A DNA stretch of 64,000 nucleotides from Adiantum capillus-veneris (lineage: Eukaryota; Streptophyta; Polypodiopsida; Polypodiales; Pteridaceae). The stretch's first letter is position 1. Each line of letters opens with the position of its first letter. The notes beneath the pieces were generated by a model. The model saw nothing but the letters and a program-made list of their open reading frames with translations. It searched no databases and was not told the DNA's origin. Made by a program: the position numbers and the translations under genes. Location of the stretch: the NCBI GenBank assembly GCA_014529385.2, contig CM043948.1:82738760-82802759 (forward strand). The letters are read 5' to 3'. This document shows, one piece after another, positions 22,759 through 36,500 of the stretch.

Positions 22759-25379
22759 AATATGACCCTCCAAAGTTACAAAATTGAAAGGAAATGTTTC
22801 GTTTGATACTTCACTCACATGTATTGCCTATGGTACTAGAGTACTAGAGGTTCCCAGTGTGGGCGCTTTTCCTTGAAAAGAAAAAAGCCCAAGCATACCA
22901 AATAAGCACACACATAAAAAATTAAATCAATGTGAAAAAACTTTGGGGGGTCAAAGAAAAAGGAATAATTTAGGCATTTCATGAGAATTCCTTTTATCAT
23001 AGCTTAACTATAAGGTCTTCAAGGTATAGCCTCTAGTTAGTCCTCGAACATGAAATACTTTCCTCTCACAATTAAACAGCTTAACCGACCAGAGAGAATT
23101 GAGAATCTTGCCCATGGTATTAATAGTTGACCTCTAGTGCCTCTCGATCATTAAATTAGCGACCCCAGACTTGTTTATTTTTTGACCTTTACAATTGCAT
23201 ATGCCTTTGATTATATTACAGTTTAATGTTTACTGCTAAAAATTGTTTAATATTTTATTACCAATCAATTTGTTTATCTATTTGCTGCATATTCTTTTTA
23301 ATTAAATATGAGAATGTGATTACTGTGTGATTTTTGGTTGATTTTGCAGTGTTTGAAGAAATCTCAAGATTACAAACTCATATGCTCTTCCACCTCGACG
23401 AACAGACTTCATCTCAATAGCTTTCGAGGATGGAATCTACATCAGGAAAGGGGACATGTTAACCCTTACGGACACCTATCACCCTCGACGGACGTCTTAT
23501 TACTTATTTGAGTCATGGACCGGGCTTGTTGGTCCACCAATAGGTGTGTAGGCGATTGTCGATGAGAGACGCACCACTTATCTTATTTTTATAGTATTTT
23601 TGCAATGACCAGCCACTGTGGGCATCCATGTGTGAATGGGTCAGACTCTTATAAAAGGTCTATTTTGACCTAAAATCCTCATTTTGACCTCCATCTTCTC
23701 CTCCTTCGTGTGCTCATGTGCTCATGTGTGTGTGTGTGTGTGTGTGCGTGCGCGCGCGCGTGCGTGATCAAGCATTGTGATGGCATCGACATTGGCAAGG
23801 TGGTTGAGCCCTGTGGAGACAGTGGTTCCTTCTTCTTCACGGCACAAGATCCTTCACGACTGAAGCATTGAGCGGTGAGTGACACACCATTGCCCCTTTG
23901 AGCTTGCTAAGACTATCTAGTTGTGTGCTTGCCACCATTTGTGGCTCGCACGTGGTGTTTTGGCAAGTTACCAGCCTCCGATACGTGCGCAAAGCGCACA
24001 CACTCATGGGTAAAATCTCCCATCCATTTAATCATCTTGGGCTTGATACTTTGAAAATCTCCCGCTTTGCGAGTGGCCAACTTTGCAAGCTCACCGCATA
24101 CATCCTAAATGGTAAAAAAAGAGGGCATACATGGGAGTGAACCATAAAATGGCATTTTTTCAACATTTGGTTGCTCATATAATTGCCTACAATGTGTGTA
24201 CATATCCACAAGACTCAAGTTACGACACCTTATTAGAAAATAATGGAATCTCCTAATTCCCACTTTGTAAATGTGGTGAAGTTTTATCCACAATATAGTA
24301 CTTTGCTATGTGTTTCAATCATCGTTATTTTCTTTCCAACCATGAAAAAACATCAATGAGATACTATTTTTTGTATCTTTGAATTGTGTCATTAACTTAT
24401 TATCATAAATGTGGATAAATGTGTAGATAAAACTTTTAGAAATACCATAGATCCTTAACTCACACTATGGTAAGTTACTATGGGAACTTGAAAATGCACC
24501 CAAAATGCATTAGTTTTTTAGTAATCACTTCAACCTCATGAAATCCATTGTTGAGTAGGTTTGACATTGTGAGAAAAATTTTGCACCAAACTATTTGATC
24601 AAGCCCAAGCAGTGTCATGTCTCTCTAGAATTCTTAATACATGCGTATTGTTTACTATAGTCCTTTCATATTGTCCCAAAATCATCATCAAACTATATCA
24701 GCAAGATTGTGAAATGTCTAACGCAAAAAGGAAGGTACATGCTTGTTTACTTAGTTCACTAATGAGACAAGATACAAGAACAAATGATGGAAATAATATA
24801 CAACTAGCAATGTGTGACAATGTGTTTGTGTACATAGAGCTTTAAAATGCTTAAGGAGTAAATTCACTCATACACATAGAGGTTTACTCTCCAATAAATA
24901 TTACATGGGTGACCACAATATGTATGACAACTGTGTTTGGCATGAAGCATGATGACACATTATCCAGGTCACTTATGACCATTATAAGTAAATCCAAAAG
25001 GATGCAACCAAGTGTGATAAGTTCATAAGTAAAGCTTTTACTTGGGCTTAACTTATAAGATTAGACTATTTTCTCTTTTAGAAGGTGGTGCTAAGAAACA
25101 CCGAACAATGATACACAAAATAAATTAATGTACAAGTATATCTACTTGACATCACAAAAGTACAAAATACAAAGTAATGTAAGAATGTGTTGTCAAAGGT
25201 GCATCTTGATGAAAATCTATTGTGTGAAGTTTCAAGTACTTACAACTTAGCATTGTTCACTTTATCAGAGTGAAATTTACATCATGGGGCTTTGATATCA
25301 TCCTTGGTGGGAATACATTTTTAGTAAGCTATCTATGAAACATTTAGCAGATCCTCCATTTATGTAACTCTTGTTATAG
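22759..25379. other. Non-genic stretch, with a possible gypsy LTR start at 23457
   Basis: No gene is recognised. At 23446-23457 a purine tract (CAGGAAAGGGGA) leads into TGTTAACCC, the junction expected between the end of a gypsy element and its 3' LTR. The downstream end of that LTR was not found. The rest is AT-rich with only short chance frames. Confidence 0.35.
23723..23766. repeat. Alternating purine-pyrimidine tract (TG)n(CG)n
   Basis: Forty-four bases alternate strictly between pyrimidine and purine, first as TG steps and then as CG-rich steps. Such tracts can adopt Z-DNA in vitro. It is simple-sequence DNA with no gene. Confidence 0.8.
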
Positions 25380-26345
25380 CCCAACTGTTGAGCTAGAGTG
25401 GCTTAACCTAAGCAGGTTTACATAGTGCGCTATCTATTAGTGGTCAAACCAAAATCCGCTAATCACCCTAAGCACGTTGAAATGGCCAAACACTACACTA
25501 ATCTAATTTGGAGCGGCCAAACCTAAGAGTCTTTACATGGCGTACCCTAACGCTCCAAATACGGCCATCTATTAGCGACCAAACCAAAAGTCACTAACCC
25601 TAAGCCGCTAACCTTTCAGCTATCCCTAAGTAGATTGAAATGGCCGAGCGCTCCCCTAAACTGATTTAGAGCGGCTTAACCTAAGCAGCTTTACACAACG
25701 TACCTTAACAGTCCAAACACGGTGCCCATCTATGAGCGGCCAAACCAAAAGTCGCTAACCCTAAGCGGCTAGCCCTAAGCAGACTAAAATGGCCAAATGC
25801 TGCATTAATTTCATTTGGAGTGGTCAAACCTAAGCGGCTTTACACGGCCATATATTTGAAGCCAAACCAAAAGTTGCTAACCCTAAGTGGATTGAAATAG
25901 ATAAACACTCTCCTAATCCAATTTGGAGCGTCCTAACCGAAACGGCTTTACATAGCCTACCTTAACTATCTAAACGTTGCCATCTATTAGCAGACAAACA
26001 CTAAGCCGCTAAGCCTAAGCGACTGGCATGGCCTTAAGCAAACTGGAATGGTCAAACACTACCCTAACCCAATTTGAAGTGGCCAAACCTATGCAGCTTT
26101 ACGTGGCCTACCCTAACCATCCAAACACGGCCATCAATTAGTGGACGAATAAGAAGCTGCTAATGCTAAGCGACTAGCCCTAAGTGGATTGAAATGGCCA
26201 AACACTACCCTAATCCGATTTAGAGCGGCCTAACCTAAGCAGCTTTACGTAGCCTACCCTAACCGTCCGAACACTGCCATCTATTAGCGGTCAAACGAGT
26301 GAAACGGCCCTAAATGGATTGAAACGGCCAAATGTTAAGTTTAAG
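25380..26345. repeat. Degenerate tandem repeat (about seven copies, unit 105-160 bp)
   Basis: The unit begins near TTTGGAGCGGCCAAACCTAAG and runs through a GGCCATCTATTAGCGG-like stretch and a CCCTAAGTGGATTGAAATGG-like stretch. The first motif recurs near 25394, 25508, 25667, 25815, 25921, 26078 and 26218. Copies diverge strongly and vary in length. The short motif CCTAAGCGGC is repeated within and between units, so there is also a higher-frequency sub-repeat. No open frame spans it. Confidence 0.8.
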
Positions 26346-26685
26346 CCGACCGAAACATGCAGCTAGACAATCTTAAGTGGCAAGTTCTACTAATTAAAAT
26401 GGCATAATCCTAACACTTTCACCTGAGCATTTAGGTCTAAATGGATTAAAATGGTCAAAAGTATTAAATGAACTAAGTTTTAGTTTGAACACGAATAAGG
26501 TGACAAATTTTTTTGTTTAAGTGTAAATTGATTTAAGTTGAATCGAAATAACTCATGAATGATTATTTTTCAAACTTATTCTTATTACCAAATTTTATTT
26601 TATTTTTGATTGTGAATGATAATGTTTAATCAGGATTTGAAAATACGAATTTAATATAATTTTGTTTAAATTTTTTTAATATGGA

Positions 26686-26738
<53 letters not shown>

Positions 26739-27359
26739 ATTATGTGTAAATGTATGTGCATCTTTACATGTTTATATATGTGTGTATGTGTGTGTATGCA
26801 AGAAAAGAAAGGGATAGTGCACTCACAAGCGGCCTAAGTGAGCACAAAAGACTAGAAAGGATGTCGCGTGTGCCAAATCTACAAACACACACACACACAC
26901 ACACACACAAAACCAAAAAACCTACCACAAATGTACAAAATAATCTCAACTTCTTGTTGTCGGCGAGTGTATGAGTGCAGATCTGAAGCCCACTAATTCC
27001 CACAAACTGCAGGTTTGAAGCAAGGGAGAAGAGGAGAGCAAGAGGCTTTTGAAAAAATGGAGCAAAACAAGAGAAGAGAACCCGTGGTTATGTTTTTGCA
27101 AGTGGCATCGGCATGTCTCGGTATGCACGTTGGTATATGCATTGCTAATTCAAATTTTTTTTTTTTTTTTAAATGGATCGCCCTCCAGGTTTAGCAATGC
27201 ATACATCGACGTCCGCCAAAGACGTCGATAATCTGGCATTGATAATGAAGCCATCTCTTGTAGTGATGGCCTTGGACGAGACCCACTGTTTGAGAACCCT
27301 GTTTGGTATGCATGTGATTCTAAAACCAAAAAAATAAATAAAATCTAAGGCAAAAGAGA
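26346..27359. repeat. Simple repeats (GT)n at 26689-26734 and (AC)n at 26885-26909, no gene
   Basis: A 46-bp GT run and a 25-bp AC run lie about 150 bp apart on the same strand, so they are complementary and could fold back. A poly-T run lies near 27156-27170. Otherwise this is AT-rich sequence with no recognisable coding content. Proteins predicted across the runs are simple-repeat artefacts. Confidence 0.75.
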
Positions 27360-28240
27360 CCCTTAAGCAAAAGTATGTAAATGCTTTAATGAATTTATTA
27401 GAGAAGTTCGAGGATGTATTTCTTGGCGAGTTACCGGATGGTTTGTGGCCATCTTGAGAAGTAGACCATGGCGTCGATATTATACCAAGGTCAAAACCTA
27501 TAAGAAAACATGCTTATAGATTAAGCCACTCCAAAGCACAAGAGGTGGAAAAACAATTAACAAAATACTTGAACAAAGGCTTTATTAGGCCTAGTTGTAA
27601 TCCATGGACATCACCAATTCTTTTGGTAAAGAAGAAGGAGAATCTATGTAGATGTGTGTAGATTATATGGCTCTTAATCAAATAGAAATTAAGAACAAGT
27701 ACCGGATGCCATGTATGAATGAGTTGTTTGATCAACTCTTTGGATCAAAGTATTTTTCAAAAATAGACCTGAGATCTTGCTAGCATCAGGATAGAATTCG
27801 ACTAGAAGATGTTGCGAAGATAGCATTTTTGGCCCATTCGTGAATTGAGTTTTTGGTTATGCCATTTGGGCTAGCCAATGCACCAACAACATTTATGATG
27901 CCGATGGACAACATTTTACGTCCATACTTAGAAAAAATAGGTAGTAGTTTTCCTAGATGATATACTAGTCTATTGTAAATCTAAAAGAGAACACTTAAAA
28001 CATTTACATCTAGTGTTTGAGTTATTGAAAAAATATAAATTATTTGCAAAGGAAATTAAATGTGATATCTTTATGACCGATATTCATTATCTGGGTCACA
28101 TTATATCCACAGAGGGAACACCGATGGAACCCGAGAAAATGGAAGCTATTCTTAGGTGGCTAGCACAAAAAAATCTTGAAGAACCACATATTTTTCTTAG
28201 TACATTCGAGTTTTACCGACAATACGTGCAGGACTATCCT
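27360..28240 (+). pseudogene. Ty3/gypsy reverse transcriptase remnant
   Basis: Pieces of a gypsy RT appear in order but in shifting frames: MNLLEKFEDVFLGELPDGL, YRLSHSKAQEVEKQLTKYL, KGFIRPSCNPWTSPILLVKK, a region corresponding to the catalytic FLDD near 27950, then HYLGHIISTEGTPMEPEKME and FYRQYVQDYP. At least five stops or frameshifts are present. It may belong to the same element as the gypsy 3' end at 37590, which has the same orientation, but other DNA now separates them. Confidence 0.85.
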
Positions 28241-31200
28241 GTTTGCCAATCTCCTTGTTAGAGCCATTTTTTAAACCTTGAAGCCCATATCTACTCTCGA
28301 CAAAACATAGCTTAAACCTATATGTTGTCCTCAAAATTCGTTTTCCATTGATCACTTGTAGCAAGCCTCTATTACTATTGTACTATATAGAAGAATGCAC
28401 ACAAGAGGATAGTGGAGAATGATTCTATACTAGTAAATAGGGTCTAAAACTTGGACGATCAGAAGGAAAAAACCTAGTGGGGAAAGAGTGCCTTTGGTAC
28501 ACGCTCTTACTTTAGTTGAGCACTTGGCATTTAAGTATCTATTCATGCAAGGTGAGTGCATGTGGGAAACAAAAGAAGAGTGCTTAATGCAAGTGCCAAT
28601 TATAGGACACTCTACTTGATAGAAACATGCAATGCACAAATGGAGTTGATATGTGCTTCAAGGGACATGCGACATCAAAAGACGTCTTAATACCTTTCAT
28701 TTTTCCAATAAGGATTCTTGATGTACAAGCTTCTCTATTCATATCTCACAATGCTTGGTGTGTGCATGTCTTTTGGACTTTTCTACTTTACTATACCATA
28801 AATAAAATACATAGACTTTAACTCTTATGCTCACATATACTAACCTGAGTGGCACATCTTAGATATGCTCAACTTGACCAGATTGAGAAATACCTAGAAT
28901 AGCTACAAATCTTAGACCTTCAAGAGTATGACCTAAAGCTTTTGGACTAATGTTTTGCTTATTTATCAGCTTAGAGGGCCGACTCAAGGGATATTTTTTA
29001 ATCCTAGTGACCTCACTCAATCCTCAAGCTTACTATAAACATTTCATTGGGAACTTGTAGGTTTGAGTCCTCAAAAAGAGGATCCTCAAAGGAAAAAAAT
29101 TGACACTAGAGGTTTCTTTTGCCCTACATGGTTAACTGTCTATGAATTTGCAACTTACATAGTGGTCTTGCCCTTCTTGAGTCTTCAAAAATCCATTGTT
29201 TTCTTTACTTTCCAAATAGGCCATTGTATAGGAATCTTTGGTGGTTGTGTCGACCTTTCTTCATGTCCTTTGTTTAAATATCGACTTAGCTTACAATCAA
29301 ATTTTGAAATCCATATCCACGTGTTACCTTGGTAGAACCCTTGTGCTTCAAGTAGCTTGACTGGAACAATTTGTTTTTTATGTCTAGAATAAGATCCCAT
29401 TGATTTGATGTAGATGGACTCTTATATTCTTTTTGTTGCAACATGAGACTTTGGAATCCACTCCCATTGATTGTTGAAAGGTTCTTTGGAGATTAAGGCC
29501 TTTGATTGTTGTCTTTGATTTCTCCCTAATTTCACCCCTTTGATTTGTAAATGATTTCTTGGTGGCTTAATTTTTGTTGGCTTCTTTGCATATGTTGTGA
29601 CATCTGGCTTTGGTACTCATAGTTGTCCTTGACCTTCAAAGTAGCCTTGCACCTCCAAGGTGTAATGAGAAGCTATCCACCCCATGTGCTTGTTTTCCCT
29701 TGTTACCTATGAATCTTCAAACCATACTAGATCATTAACTTGAACATAAGTCCCTAGTACAACACTCTATTCTCACTTGTTATACTGCTTCAAAGATCCT
29801 ATGGAAGGATCTTTGAAGTCCCTGGTACAAACACTTTATTTACTTGTTACTGCTTCAAAGATCCTATGTAAGGATATTTTGGTTGATAGACCTTTAATTT
29901 TTTGTTTGAAGCTAGTATGATGAGTCATTCCTTGTGCTCATCAAAGACTCTTGGGCCACATTCTCTTTCTCAGATGTGGAGATGCCTCTAGAATCAATTG
30001 ATGTCAACACATAAAAGAGTTTGAAGTTAGAAACTTTGGAAGGCTCCACTTTATCCTTAGATTTCTCTAGATATGTGGCCTTGACAACAATATGGATTGG
30101 CATTATCAAACCTTGTGACTTTAAAGTTGCTACTTTTGACTTCTTGGCACACTCTTCCACCAAAGGTACTTTGGAATTGTAGCTTTGTCTAGCATGGAGA
30201 AGATAGGAAAAGTGTTGTATATTCTTTGCAACATTGGCATTGTACCATCCATTGTTGCATAAGTACTTCTTTAGATATCTCCCTTGGGGTCATCGTGTTA
30301 AATTCCACCTTCTATGATTTCGTATGAGTGTTTCACGGTAGCCATTGTGCTAGTCCCTTCTGCATGCAAAGGCATGCCAAGGTTACTCCAAAATTGGTGT
30401 GATCTCATATTCCCCTTTGCTTTACTATCTGGTAGAGCTACACATTTAATGCTAGTTCCATTGGTACATTCTAACACAATTGCAATCCTTGTTGGTGGCA
30501 ATGTAAAAGATATATGCTTGCTTTGTTTTGATCTACTAATAGGATCTAGCTCGATCTCCTTGGCTTTATCTTCCTTCCGAAAGCTATATGTATTGATCTC
30601 TTTCGTAACTCCTAACATATTATCCTTTAAGATCATTTGTGGGTCTTGATGTGGATTAGTTGATGCTTAATCTAATACACCTTCAATTGGAACTTGCTTT
30701 AGATTTTCATCTCGCATCTATTTCTGTCTTGACCTCAATAGATCCATCGTGTTTTTTTTTATAAATCTTTTTTGTTGGTGGTGATTATGGCTCAAAACTC
30801 AATGATTCCCTTGGCAAGAGTCTTGGAACTACTACTTGGCTTGATGAGAGTTGTGTTGCTACAATTGATAGCTTGTTAGGGCTTCTTCTTTCCTTCCTTT
30901 ACTCTATAAAAGCATGCCTGGTTATTTTCTATTGGAGGATAGTAGATGTGGCTTCCCCCTTCCTAGAGGGATCTCCATGTGAAAAAAATGAACATCCCCA
31001 ATTGAATTTTCTTTTTGTGCATCCTTGTGTTCATGTTGAAGTCTCTCCCCTTCCTAGAGGGTTGCCCAAGCAAAACATCTCTCTGTGTGTCCTCTATGAT
31101 GTTTTGCAAATGTGCATTTTGACGAGTGCTTATGAATAAGCCAATTGATGTTCTTTGATGAGTCAAGTTTGGCATATGCTCTACTATTTGAAATGCTATT

Positions 31201-31622
31201 GGTTCATGGGATGTCAAATCACCCTCAAGAGCAAGTGCTGTTATTAACGTTGATGACTAGAAACTCCATCAAGCATACGAGGATTGCCTAATTGTGTAGC
31301 ATTTGGAATTTGAGGTGTTGGTGAGTTGCCATTCAACCACAATAATTGGTGTATTGAATTTTGATCCTATGGATGGTGCAATACTGCTAGACTATGCAAC
31401 AACCCTAATTAATGAGAGTGCATACTGGCAATTGAGTGAGTGGCACTTAGTCATGTATGTACCTCCATTGTAAGTTGCAAATGCTTAAAGTTTCAATTGA
31501 TGTTGATGTCTTTCTAACACGTACTAGTGTTGATCTTCTTCCGTTAGGAATTGATAGACAACTTTGCCTTTGCCCAGGTAGTGATCCTTTTGCTTAATTG
31601 CACATACCTCATCGCATCTTGA
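28241..31622. other. Non-genic stretch with weak minus-strand coding traces
   Basis: No gene is recognised. Minus-strand frames of 83 codons (29912-30163) and 112 codons (30298-30636) have unremarkable composition and could be decayed element ORFs. I find no domain in them. A perfect 12-bp inverted repeat lies at 29788-29818. Confidence 0.4.
29788..29818. repeat. Perfect 12-bp inverted repeat with a 7-base loop
   Basis: CTTCAAAGATCC at 29788-29799 pairs with GGATCTTTGAAG at 29807-29818. A partly matching second copy with a broken right arm follows near 29851-29880, in a loosely duplicated unit of about 65 bp. Confidence 0.7.
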
Positions 31623-32288
31623 TGTTGGGATAATGGCCAATATGGCCAGCCAAACACACCAATACTAACTCACATCTAGCATTATTCTTGTACCAAATAT
31701 GAATAAGGAGTCAATGAGCATTATCTCACTACAAACTCCTTCATACATTGAGTACCCCTCTTCCTCACAGTAAGCATGCACCCACACTCGCACTCCTTTC
31801 AGCTAGTATCACAGCTTTGGCTATGGTGGTGTTCTTCTTCTCGGGGTGAGGTCCCTCTCCAATTAGAGCTTAGAATTGCAACCTTAGGTGAGTACACACA
31901 AAGATAATTAAAATAAAAAATATATTCTTTTGTATTGCACAAAGAGTGTAGTAGGTGAAGAGCTAATAAGTAGGCAATCAAGAGGCACAAGGAACAAAGC
32001 ACAAGTGAGTTTGAGAGTTGAGTGTTTTTGTCCGTGTCCATGCATGCACACTTTTAAGGCAGATTTTGGTTTGCTATGGCAACGTGCTTGTCATCCTAAG
32101 AGTATTCCCACCAAGCGCTCTAGAAGTTTACCCCCTTTTTGGAATTGTTTTTTCCCTCAAAATCTCCATATGAGCAACACATCAAAAAATGGATTTTTGA
32201 TCGGTATTTTTGGAGCTCAAAGGAGGCTAAACATTGCCCGAGGAGAAGGCGGAGACAAGTTTTTGGCGTCGATCAATGCACACTCAAA

Positions 32289-32458
<170 letters not shown>

Positions 32459-32869
32459 GTGGATTTTGGACAACACAAAGAGCGAGTCTTGTTTGGAGGA
32501 TCTATACCTAGTCAAGGAGGAGTCTTTTGGCATTGATACAGAGGTGGATTCGGTTATTTCTTACACATGGGTATATGTGATCCTTCTTGGAGGATCAGAC
32601 CCGGATTCAACATCAATAATAGTTTTACGACTTGGGGGCATTGTTTTTGCTCCATTCAAAGATTTTCACATTGCCATAGGCATCTAGTTGATTCTCTACA
32701 TTTCCCCCAGAGATTCTTTGATTGGCCATAGTTCAATATAGCCATAGTTGGCTTCAAGTTATTGGCTTATAGGTAGTGCTACATATAGGTGAAGTTTTCC
32801 ACATCCATTGTGGCAGGGTTTTGAATCCATTGAAGTTTTATGGTGGGAGTGTAACATTTAGTGGCCTAG

Positions 32870-33400
32870 TAACTTGTGTGTAACGGAAATTAGCATGAAC
32901 ATAGTGAGCATTTCATTAGAATAGATTCCTAATGAGAATAACAAGAGTGCTTGGGTGGAGAGAGCAACAAAAAAACATAACACCTAGTTAGATAGCATGA
33001 ACAATATTTCAAAAGAGAGAGAAATTAAGATATTGACAACAGTTGAGGACCGGATTTGTATGGAGCCGGTCCCCCCTCCAAAAGGCTTTGTATTATGGTT
33101 TCTCCCATCAAGAGAGACATTTTACAATACAATCCTTTGTGTTCCTTCAATACTAGCTAGTGCAATGAAGATGGAAAACTTCAAGCACTAAGCTAAACAC
33201 TTATTAAACACAACATCAATTCCCTCACGGTCTCAGACGCAAGACCTCACACCCCTTCGAAGATGGTGAGAGCTAGTGGGGTATGAGAGTAGATTGAGAG
33301 GAAGAAGGAGTAGTCTTACGAGAAAGATGTACATCTCCTCACATAATCACTCATATTAGCATAGCTTAGCTTAGTAATTAGCATGGTAGAGGCCACATTG
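32870..33400 (+). repeat. Dispersed repeat H, copy 1
   Basis: This is similar to 37985-38510. Shared blocks include TTGAGGACCGGATTT, CCCCCCTCCAAAA, TCTCCCATCAAG and CCTTCGAAG. It lies inside element G just before G's 3' LTR. Copy 2 follows a gypsy purine tract and so is probably LTR sequence. Copy 1 may therefore be a partial LTR inserted in G. Confidence 0.6.
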
Positions 33401-33593
33401 GTTGTTAAGTGGGTGGTGTTTGGGGTAACAGCCAATATGGCCAGCACACACCCATACTAACTTAGAGCTAACCTTATTCTTATATCAAATATGAATAACG
33501 AGTCGATGAGCATTATCTCACTATGGAATCCACCATACACTCTGTACCCCTCTTCCTCACCATATGCACCCATCCACACTCACACTCCTTTCA

Positions 33594-36500
33594 CTCGGTG
33601 AATCTCCATTATGCAATTTGAGTAACTCCTTCCCATATACATATTTATATATATGTATATGAGGCCCTTCTTCCTTGATAAACACAAGTACCACAAATCC
33701 AACCTTGAGATTCCAATTATGTGCACTACAACCAAAGTTGAAACTACCAAATTTTGGAAATGGTTCAGCTTTTCCCATATCTACTTGTTTTTCCCTTGCG
33801 TGTGATATTACACATAGCCCTTTAGCATGTACACATTGCAATAGTCTATCCTACATTTGCTGTAAAGTTGCTACTTCTTGAACAAAAGCATAGTCAAAAC
33901 CCGTACTCAAGGTGCTCTTCCCCTACACTTGACTTGGTCTCCTACTTTTGAAGACTGTATAGCTTTCCATCTTGATCTTATGGTCATTGTTTTCCTTTGA
34001 GAGACATAAGATAAGATCGTAATCCACTCCATTTATGCCTCATACCTTCTACGATCTGGTTATCCTATGACATTGGATATACTTGGATCTTCCACAAGAT
34101 TGGGCTTCTTTGACATTCCATGGTATAATCTATTGTCATCATCCATATATATTATTCCTCAACCACAATGCTACACTTCAATCTTTGCTAGGTCAACCCA
34201 TAATTCTTGGTAGTGTTGTGTATCACTCCACCTAATGTGAACTTGCACATGATCCTTAAATCTACCATGCAACACTGCAATTGGATCCTCAATGAAATCA
34301 AAATGCTCAAGAAATAGTTTGACCCCAACTAGGAGAATCTATCTAGTAAGATTTTATTTTTTTTAAAGTATCTATGGCCCTTAATGTTTGTATGGTATGT
34401 GGTATTGCACTAGATTTCTCACTTGTTGTCTCGCTCTTGCTCGTGTCTCAAGAGACACACAATTGAGTTAATGGATCTAGTGGCTAGTATGGCCCCACAT
34501 GAGCCGGATAACCACTTCTCAAAGATCCATAAGCCAAACTTTGAGGCATGGCTTGGTATGATTGATACATATCTTGGTTTGTCTCAAGCCCACTCTCAAA
34601 GGTGTTGCAAGGTCTGTGACTAGTTGGGGAAGAGTCTCTTAACTGTTTTACCCTGTCTTTGCCTTTTGATCTTGTTGATTTCCTTTTTTCCTTTGTATGG
34701 TTTTTGGTTAGACAACGTTTGGTGGTCTCCCCCCTTTTGCCCTAGTGGTCCTTAGCTAGGATACTTTTTATGGACACTCTAAAATTTTAGAATTGGTTAA
34801 AAATGTTTTGGAATTGGAATCTTATATAAAAATGTTTTATCTCCTCTATTGCTTGCAATATTATTTTCTAACTACAACTAACTCAATTTGAAGTTGTTTA
34901 TCAACATTTAGAGCAATTTTGGGGATCTACACTTAAAAGAGCACTCAAAACAGTTTCAAAATAGAGATCCCCAAAATTTAGAGCAACTTTGGGGAGCTAC
35001 ACTTAAAAGAGCACCCAAAACAATTTTAGGATAGAGCAACAAGAGCTTCTTTTGCTTGTAACCTTGTCTTCAATGGGTTTTTTTTTTCCCAAACTTGAAC
35101 TATGAGATGTACTCAAGAATATCTACAAGGCTATTAAGTTAGATACCCCCACTATGAGGATTGTTAAGTATCACAATACTTTAATTCTTCCACTCTGAAG
35201 GATTTGACTACACAAACTCTTATATTCCTTGAACAATTTTGGTTCAATTTGAATATTTTTCCTAGGTTTGGCCTAGTTGTTTAGTATCACGATATTAAAG
35301 TTTTGCTTAGATTTTGACTAGACTTTTGTCACATGTTGTCTACTACAAGATGAATTGAATGGTATAATTGGTACTCGTTTGAAGCAATTCCAAAGGATTC
35401 TTAGTCTATTTGTGTTTTTATGTAGATCCGTGGTTTTGGTCTCACTTTGGTGGTTCAAATTTGCTCAAACTTGGTACAAAACATGTAGACAAGATATACA
35501 ACCAGTGTGCAAAGTCAAAACCCTATTTTTTCCCAAATGTTTAATATTGCAATACTAAACAAGCTTGCAAATTTGCCATTTTTTATTTCCAATATTTGTG
35601 TGCATTCAAGCTGTGATTTGAAGCCTCTACTAAGTGCGGATCACATGCAATCACTCAAATAATCCTTAAAACCACAAATTTCAATAAAGTCTCTAGAATA
35701 TGCCACTGTAAACTTGCAAAGCTCACACAAAGCTTCCAAGGAGCAAGGCTCCATACATGGATGTTGCAATGCAAGGTTACAATAGTAGTCAAGCAAGGGT
35801 ACAAGCCAATACAAAGTATGGATCAAAGCAAATAGTTTATACATATCAATTATGAGAAGCGCGACAAATTCAAGCCAAAGGGTAACTTTTGTTTTCTGGA
35901 ACTCGAAGTCCTCAAATACAAAATGGAGCATATACAGCTCTAGCAAGTTCTAATTTCACATGATAGCACACATTTTTTGGGCTTAAGGGCCAAAAAGTTT
36001 TGAACAAGGGAGTTTATTTCCACACATGAAGTGCTTCAATATAAAGGTATATTCATCAAAAATTGAACACGAGAGGATTTTGATGTGTAGGTAAGCAATG
36101 AAACTCAGAATTTTTAACGCTGAAATTGTTCAATTTTTTCAAAAAAACCGAGAAAGGAAGCAAGGCTTATGGCTATTGAAACCCATGCAAGGACATGCCA
36201 GAGGCTGTGTGGGTTTCAAAGGGCTCTAAGCTTTTGACATACAAGCCAGAAGGGCTTATTTTTAAAAAGCAAGGGCTCTCTCAATCAAATTTATTTGACA
36301 TGCATGGGATGCACATCCAATGCGAATGTCTTTTTATTTATGCACGAAAGGTGTATTTTTTTATATATGCACATAGGTGTATTGGGTAAATTGAAATTTG
36401 CCAATTTGAAGATCAGCAAGGTCAATAACATGCAAGACGTGCATATCTAGAGGACTCAACTCCATACACAAAGATTTGTTTATGCTTCTGGATAGCATTG

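Noticed and set aside
25380-26345. CCCTAA-like words suggesting an interstitial telomere array
   Set aside because: The words are CCCTAAGC/CCTAAGCGG within units of 105-160 bp, not tandem CCCTAAA. The resemblance is local.
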